From JBJEFI01 sp051873875 (GTDB lineage Bacteria; Bacillota; Bacilli; Bacillales; Bacillaceae_G): DNA of 64,000 nucleotides. Below are positions 62,201 through 64,000 of this stretch, piece by piece. The position numbers and the translations under genes are program-made. The first letter of the stretch is position 1. The number at the start of each line of letters is the position of its first letter. The notes beneath the pieces are model-generated. The model saw only the letters and a program-made list of their open reading frames with translations, searched no databases and was not told the DNA's origin. The stretch is from the NCBI GenBank assembly GCA_051873875.1, contig JBJEFI010000048.1, positions 62,001 to 126,000 on the forward strand, written 5' to 3'.

Positions 62201-62421
62201 ACAAAATCTAATGTTAATGGTTCAATGTATACTTTATCTGCTGTTGCAGTATCTGTCATAATTGTTGCTGGATTTGAGTTTACTAGAATAACACGATATC
62301 CTTCTTCACGTAATGATTGACAAGCTTGTGTTCCAGAGTAATCAAATTCGGCTGCTTGACCAATGACAATTGGACCTGATCCAATTACTAAAATGGTTTG
62401 AATATCTAAACGTTTTGGCAT
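59209..62421 (-). CDS. carB: Carbamoyl-phosphate synthase large subunit (PyrAB)
   Basis: Makes carbamoyl phosphate from bicarbonate, ATP and the ammonia delivered by CarA. 1070 residues: two homologous ATP-grasp halves (VIGSGPIVIGQAAEFDYSG near the N-terminus, LGSGPIRIGQGVEFDYS in the middle) and a C-terminal MGS-type allosteric domain (MTVSDKDKEEAV region). The start overlaps carA by 16 bases. Being in the pyr operon, this is the pyrimidine-linked enzyme rather than the arginine one. Confidence 0.98.
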   Translation of the reverse strand: MPKRLDIQTILVIGSGPIVIGQAAEFDYSGTQACQSLREEGYRVILVNSNPATIMTDTATADKVYIEPLTLDFVSRIIRKERPDAILPTLGGQTGLNLAVELHKSGVLEECGVEILGTKLEAIEKAEDRDLFRSLMKKINEPVPDSTIIHTLEEAYAFVEEIGYPVIVRPAFTLGGTGGGICSNEEELIEIVTSGLKHSPVTQCLLEKSIAGYKEIEYEVMRDSNDNAIVVCNMENFDPVGVHTGDSIVVAPSQTLSDREYQLLRNASLKIIRELQIEGGCNVQLALDPHSFNYYIIEVNPRVSRSSALASKATGYPIAKLAAKIAVGLTLDEIINPVTKKTYACFEPALDYIVTKIPRWPFDKFESANRKLGTQMKATGEVMAIGRTFEESILKAVRSLELGVSHLEMEHLKELDEESMKKRIAKADDERMFIIAEALRRGYSIEDIHSWSEIDLFFLRKLENIVNYEAIIKNNVNDIHVFEEAKKQGFSDAYIAKAWGMKELDIYHMRKENKIRPVYKMVDTCAAEFESETPYFYGTYEEENESIVTERESVIVLGSGPIRIGQGVEFDYSTVHSVWAIKEAGYEAIIINNNPETVSTDFSISDKLYFEPLTVEDVMNIIDLEQPKGVIVQFGGQTAINLASKLAERGVQILGTSLEDLDRAENRDKFEATLQSLGIPQPKGKTATNVEDAVVIADNIGYPVLVRPSYVLGGRAMEIVYRREELLHYMENAVKVNPEHPVLIDKYMIGKELEVDGISDGKDVYIPGIMEHIERAGVHSGDSIAVYPPQSISEKIKQQVISYTNALARGLNIIGLLNIQFVVFEEEVYVIEVNPRSSRTVPFLSKITSVPMANIATKVILGQSLQEQGYETAYHPESSGVYVKAPVFSFAKLRSVDTTLGPEMKSTGEVMGKDITLQKALYKGLVAAGVSIPTHGSVIMTVSDKDKEEAVDIARRFVEIGFRIFATEGTALALTEHQVPVTVVNKIDSEENNLLHMIRKGHAQFVINTLTKGKQPARDGFRIRRESVENGVACLTSLDTACAILSVLESLTFSTQAMDAVKNKKEVVYS

Positions 62422-63503
62422 GCTGATCCCTCTTTCTTATACGCTGTAATCATCTCTAAAAATTCATTAAATAATCCATTTGCATCTTCTGGTCCTGGTG
62501 ATGCTTCTGGGTGATATTGAACTGTAAATGCTGGGAATTCTTTATGACGAAGTCCTTCTACTGTTCCATCATTTAACGCTACATGTGTTACTTCTAACTT
62601 TGTATTTTCAAGTGATTGTTCTTCTACTGTATAACCATGGTTTTGAGCTGTTAAAGCTACTTTGTTCGTACGTAAATCTTTTACTGGATGGTTAGAACCA
62701 CGGTGTCCAAATTTTAACTTAACTGTATTTGCCCCACATGATAAAGCAAATAATTGGTGCCCTAAGCAAATCCCGAACAATGGTACGCGTCCTAATACGC
62801 CTTGAATCATTTCAATTGCTTCTGGCACATCTTTTGGGTCCCCAGGTCCATTTGATAACATAATGCCATCTGGACTTAAGCGTAAAATTTCTTCTGCTGT
62901 TACGTTATAAGGAACAACGATTACATCACAATCACGATGATTTAATTCACGTAAAATTCCATGCTTCATTCCAAAGTCTACTAACACAACGCGGTAGCCA
63001 CGCCCTGGTGAAGGATAGGAATTCGTTGTTGATACACGTTTTACATGGTCTGTAAAAAATGCTTTTGTTTTTAACTCATTTACTACATCTTCTACATTTA
63101 CATCCATTCCACATAATTTCCCTTTTAATGAACCATGTTGACGAATTAAACGCGTTAATTTACGTGTATCGATACCAGCTAACCCTGGAATATCACGCGA
63201 TTTTAAATATGCATCTAATGGAATTTCATTACGGAAGTTTGATGGATAATCACAATATTCTTTCACAATTAAGCCATGAACAGATGGGATAATACATTCA
63301 AAATCATCGCGATTAATCCCGTAATTTCCAATCAAAGGATATGTTAATGTAACAATTTGCCCACAGTAAGAAGGGTCAGACAGGATTTCTTGGTATCCTG
63401 TCATTCCTGTATTAAATACAACTTCCCCATCTTTTTCAATTTCACTACCGAACGCTTTTCCTACGAATACAGTACCATCTTCTAAAATTAGTTGTCTTTT
63501 CAT
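62406..63503 (-). CDS. carA: Carbamoyl-phosphate synthase small subunit (PyrAA)
   Basis: Glutamine amidotransferase that supplies ammonia to CarB. 365 residues. N-terminal CPSase domain (MKRQLILEDGTVFVGKAFGSE), class I GATase with nucleophile in FGICLGHQLFAL and His-Glu in QYHPEASPGP. The ATG overlaps the pyrC TGA by four bases. Confidence 0.98.
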   Translation of the reverse strand: MKRQLILEDGTVFVGKAFGSEIEKDGEVVFNTGMTGYQEILSDPSYCGQIVTLTYPLIGNYGINRDDFECIIPSVHGLIVKEYCDYPSNFRNEIPLDAYLKSRDIPGLAGIDTRKLTRLIRQHGSLKGKLCGMDVNVEDVVNELKTKAFFTDHVKRVSTTNSYPSPGRGYRVVLVDFGMKHGILRELNHRDCDVIVVPYNVTAEEILRLSPDGIMLSNGPGDPKDVPEAIEMIQGVLGRVPLFGICLGHQLFALSCGANTVKLKFGHRGSNHPVKDLRTNKVALTAQNHGYTVEEQSLENTKLEVTHVALNDGTVEGLRHKEFPAFTVQYHPEASPGPEDANGLFNEFLEMITAYKKEGSACQNV

Positions 63504-64000
63504 GCAAATACACGCCCTTTTTGATATACAATTTTGCCATCAACCATTGTTAATACAGGCCATCCTTTACAGTTCCAATCTACGAATGGTGTATTTTTCC
63601 CTTTTGATTTAAAGTTCTCAGGGTTGATTTTTTCTTCATGCTGTAAGTCGATTAGGACAAGGTCAGCATTTTTTCCAACTTCTAATTTGCCGCCTTCAAT
63701 TCCAAATACATCTGCTGGTTTCTTTGTTAACCACTCAACAAGTTGTTGTAACGTGAATAATCCTGTTTCAACGAAGTGTGTATATAGTAGTGGAAATGCT
63801 GTTTCTAATCCAACAATTCCGAACGGAGCTAGAGACATTCCTTGTGCTTTTTCTTCAGCAGCATGAGGCGCATGGTCCGTTGCAATCATGTCGATTGTGC
63901 CATCTAATAATCCTTCAAGTAATGCTGCTTTATCTTCTAAAGAACGTAATGGCGGATTCATTTTATAATTCGTATCTAAGCCTGGAATATCATCTTCACT
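63500..64000 (-). CDS. pyrC: Dihydroorotase, 5' part outside window
   Basis: Cyclises carbamoyl aspartate to dihydroorotate; zinc amidohydrolase. The last 166 codons are present; the frame is open to the window edge (SEDDIPGLDTNYK precedes MNPPLRS). NPPLRS, MIATDHAPHAAEEK (metal/catalytic Asp) and PFGIVGLETAFPLLYTHFV are type-I dihydroorotase motifs. The family is about 430 residues, so about 260 N-terminal ones are missing. Leads into carA by ATGA. Confidence 0.95.
   Translation of the reverse strand, partial: SEDDIPGLDTNYKMNPPLRSLEDKAALLEGLLDGTIDMIATDHAPHAAEEKAQGMSLAPFGIVGLETAFPLLYTHFVETGLFTLQQLVEWLTKKPADVFGIEGGKLEVGKNADLVLIDLQHEEKINPENFKSKGKNTPFVDWNCKGWPVLTMVDGKIVYQKGRVFA

Noticed and set aside
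1..64000. Mobile elements, CRISPR arrays, prophage genes, tRNA/rRNA genes, defence systems
   Set aside because: No transposase or integrase other than the chromosomal XerC, no regularly spaced repeats and no tRNA-like folds were recognised; gene content is core throughout.

Overview
The window is 64 kb of low-GC Firmicutes chromosome from a spore-forming member of the Bacillaceae. Four things support this: the gene order (codY-hslU-hslV-xerC, smc-ftsY-ylxM-ffh, fapR-plsX-fabD-fabG-acpP, the pyr operon), strong SD-led starts with many GTG/TTG initiators, UPF0122/YloU/YloV-type proteins, and a 26-codon spoVM. I cannot name the species. The order resembles B. subtilis but with several blocks missing, and some proteins (SucC, HslV) read more like the B. 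cereus side of the family. Nearly everything is on the minus strand. Only rpmB and rqcH (yloA) run on plus.

Layout from right to left, which is the direction of transcription. (1) 64000-56178: the pyrimidine operon pyrC(partial)-carA-carB-pyrK-pyrD-pyrF-pyrE, mostly joined by ATGA overlaps. (2) 56140-51559: rqcH (plus), convergent with pyrE over a shared bidirectional terminator and divergent from a calcium P-type ATPase gene. (3) 51308-37630: gmk-rpoZ, then the translation/cell-wall signalling run coaBC-priA-def-fmt-rsmB-rlmN-prpC-prkC-rsgA-rpe, then thiN and spoVM. (4) rpmB (plus) faces spoVM; divergent from it is yloU-fakA, followed by sdaAB-sdaAA-recG. (5) 31166-23123: the FapR-controlled lipid genes fapR-plsX-fabD-fabG-acpP, then rnc-smc-ftsY. 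(6) 21942-15494: ylxM-ffh, rpsP-khpA, rimM-trmD, rplS (with a leader), lepB-rbgA-rnhB. (7) 15324-4876: sucCD-dprA, topA, trmFO, then xerC-hslV-hslU-codY. (8) 4626-1: rpsB-tsf, pyrH-frr, uppS-cdsA(partial).

The genes form a housekeeping core: ribosome parts and assembly (rpsB, tsf, rpsP, rplS, rpmB, rimM, trmD, rbgA, rsgA, rlmN, rsmB, def, fmt, frr), ribosome rescue (rqcH), protein targeting (ffh, ftsY, ylxM, lepB), chromosome handling (smc, topA, xerC, recG, priA, dprA), fatty acid and phospholipid synthesis with its repressor, pyrimidine synthesis, and nutrient/wall signalling (codY, prkC/prpC). No mobile element, CRISPR array, prophage, tRNA or rRNA was found, and I see no clearly novel multi-gene system. 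The more unusual points are regulatory and structural: hairpin leaders for rpsB, tsf and rqcH, promoters built into terminators, terminators overlapping stop codons, an Asp-to-Glu change at the conserved Asp-Arg pair of RqcH, an HslV without an N-terminal Ser/Thr, and missing neighbours (flagellar cluster, yloC-remA, cys block).
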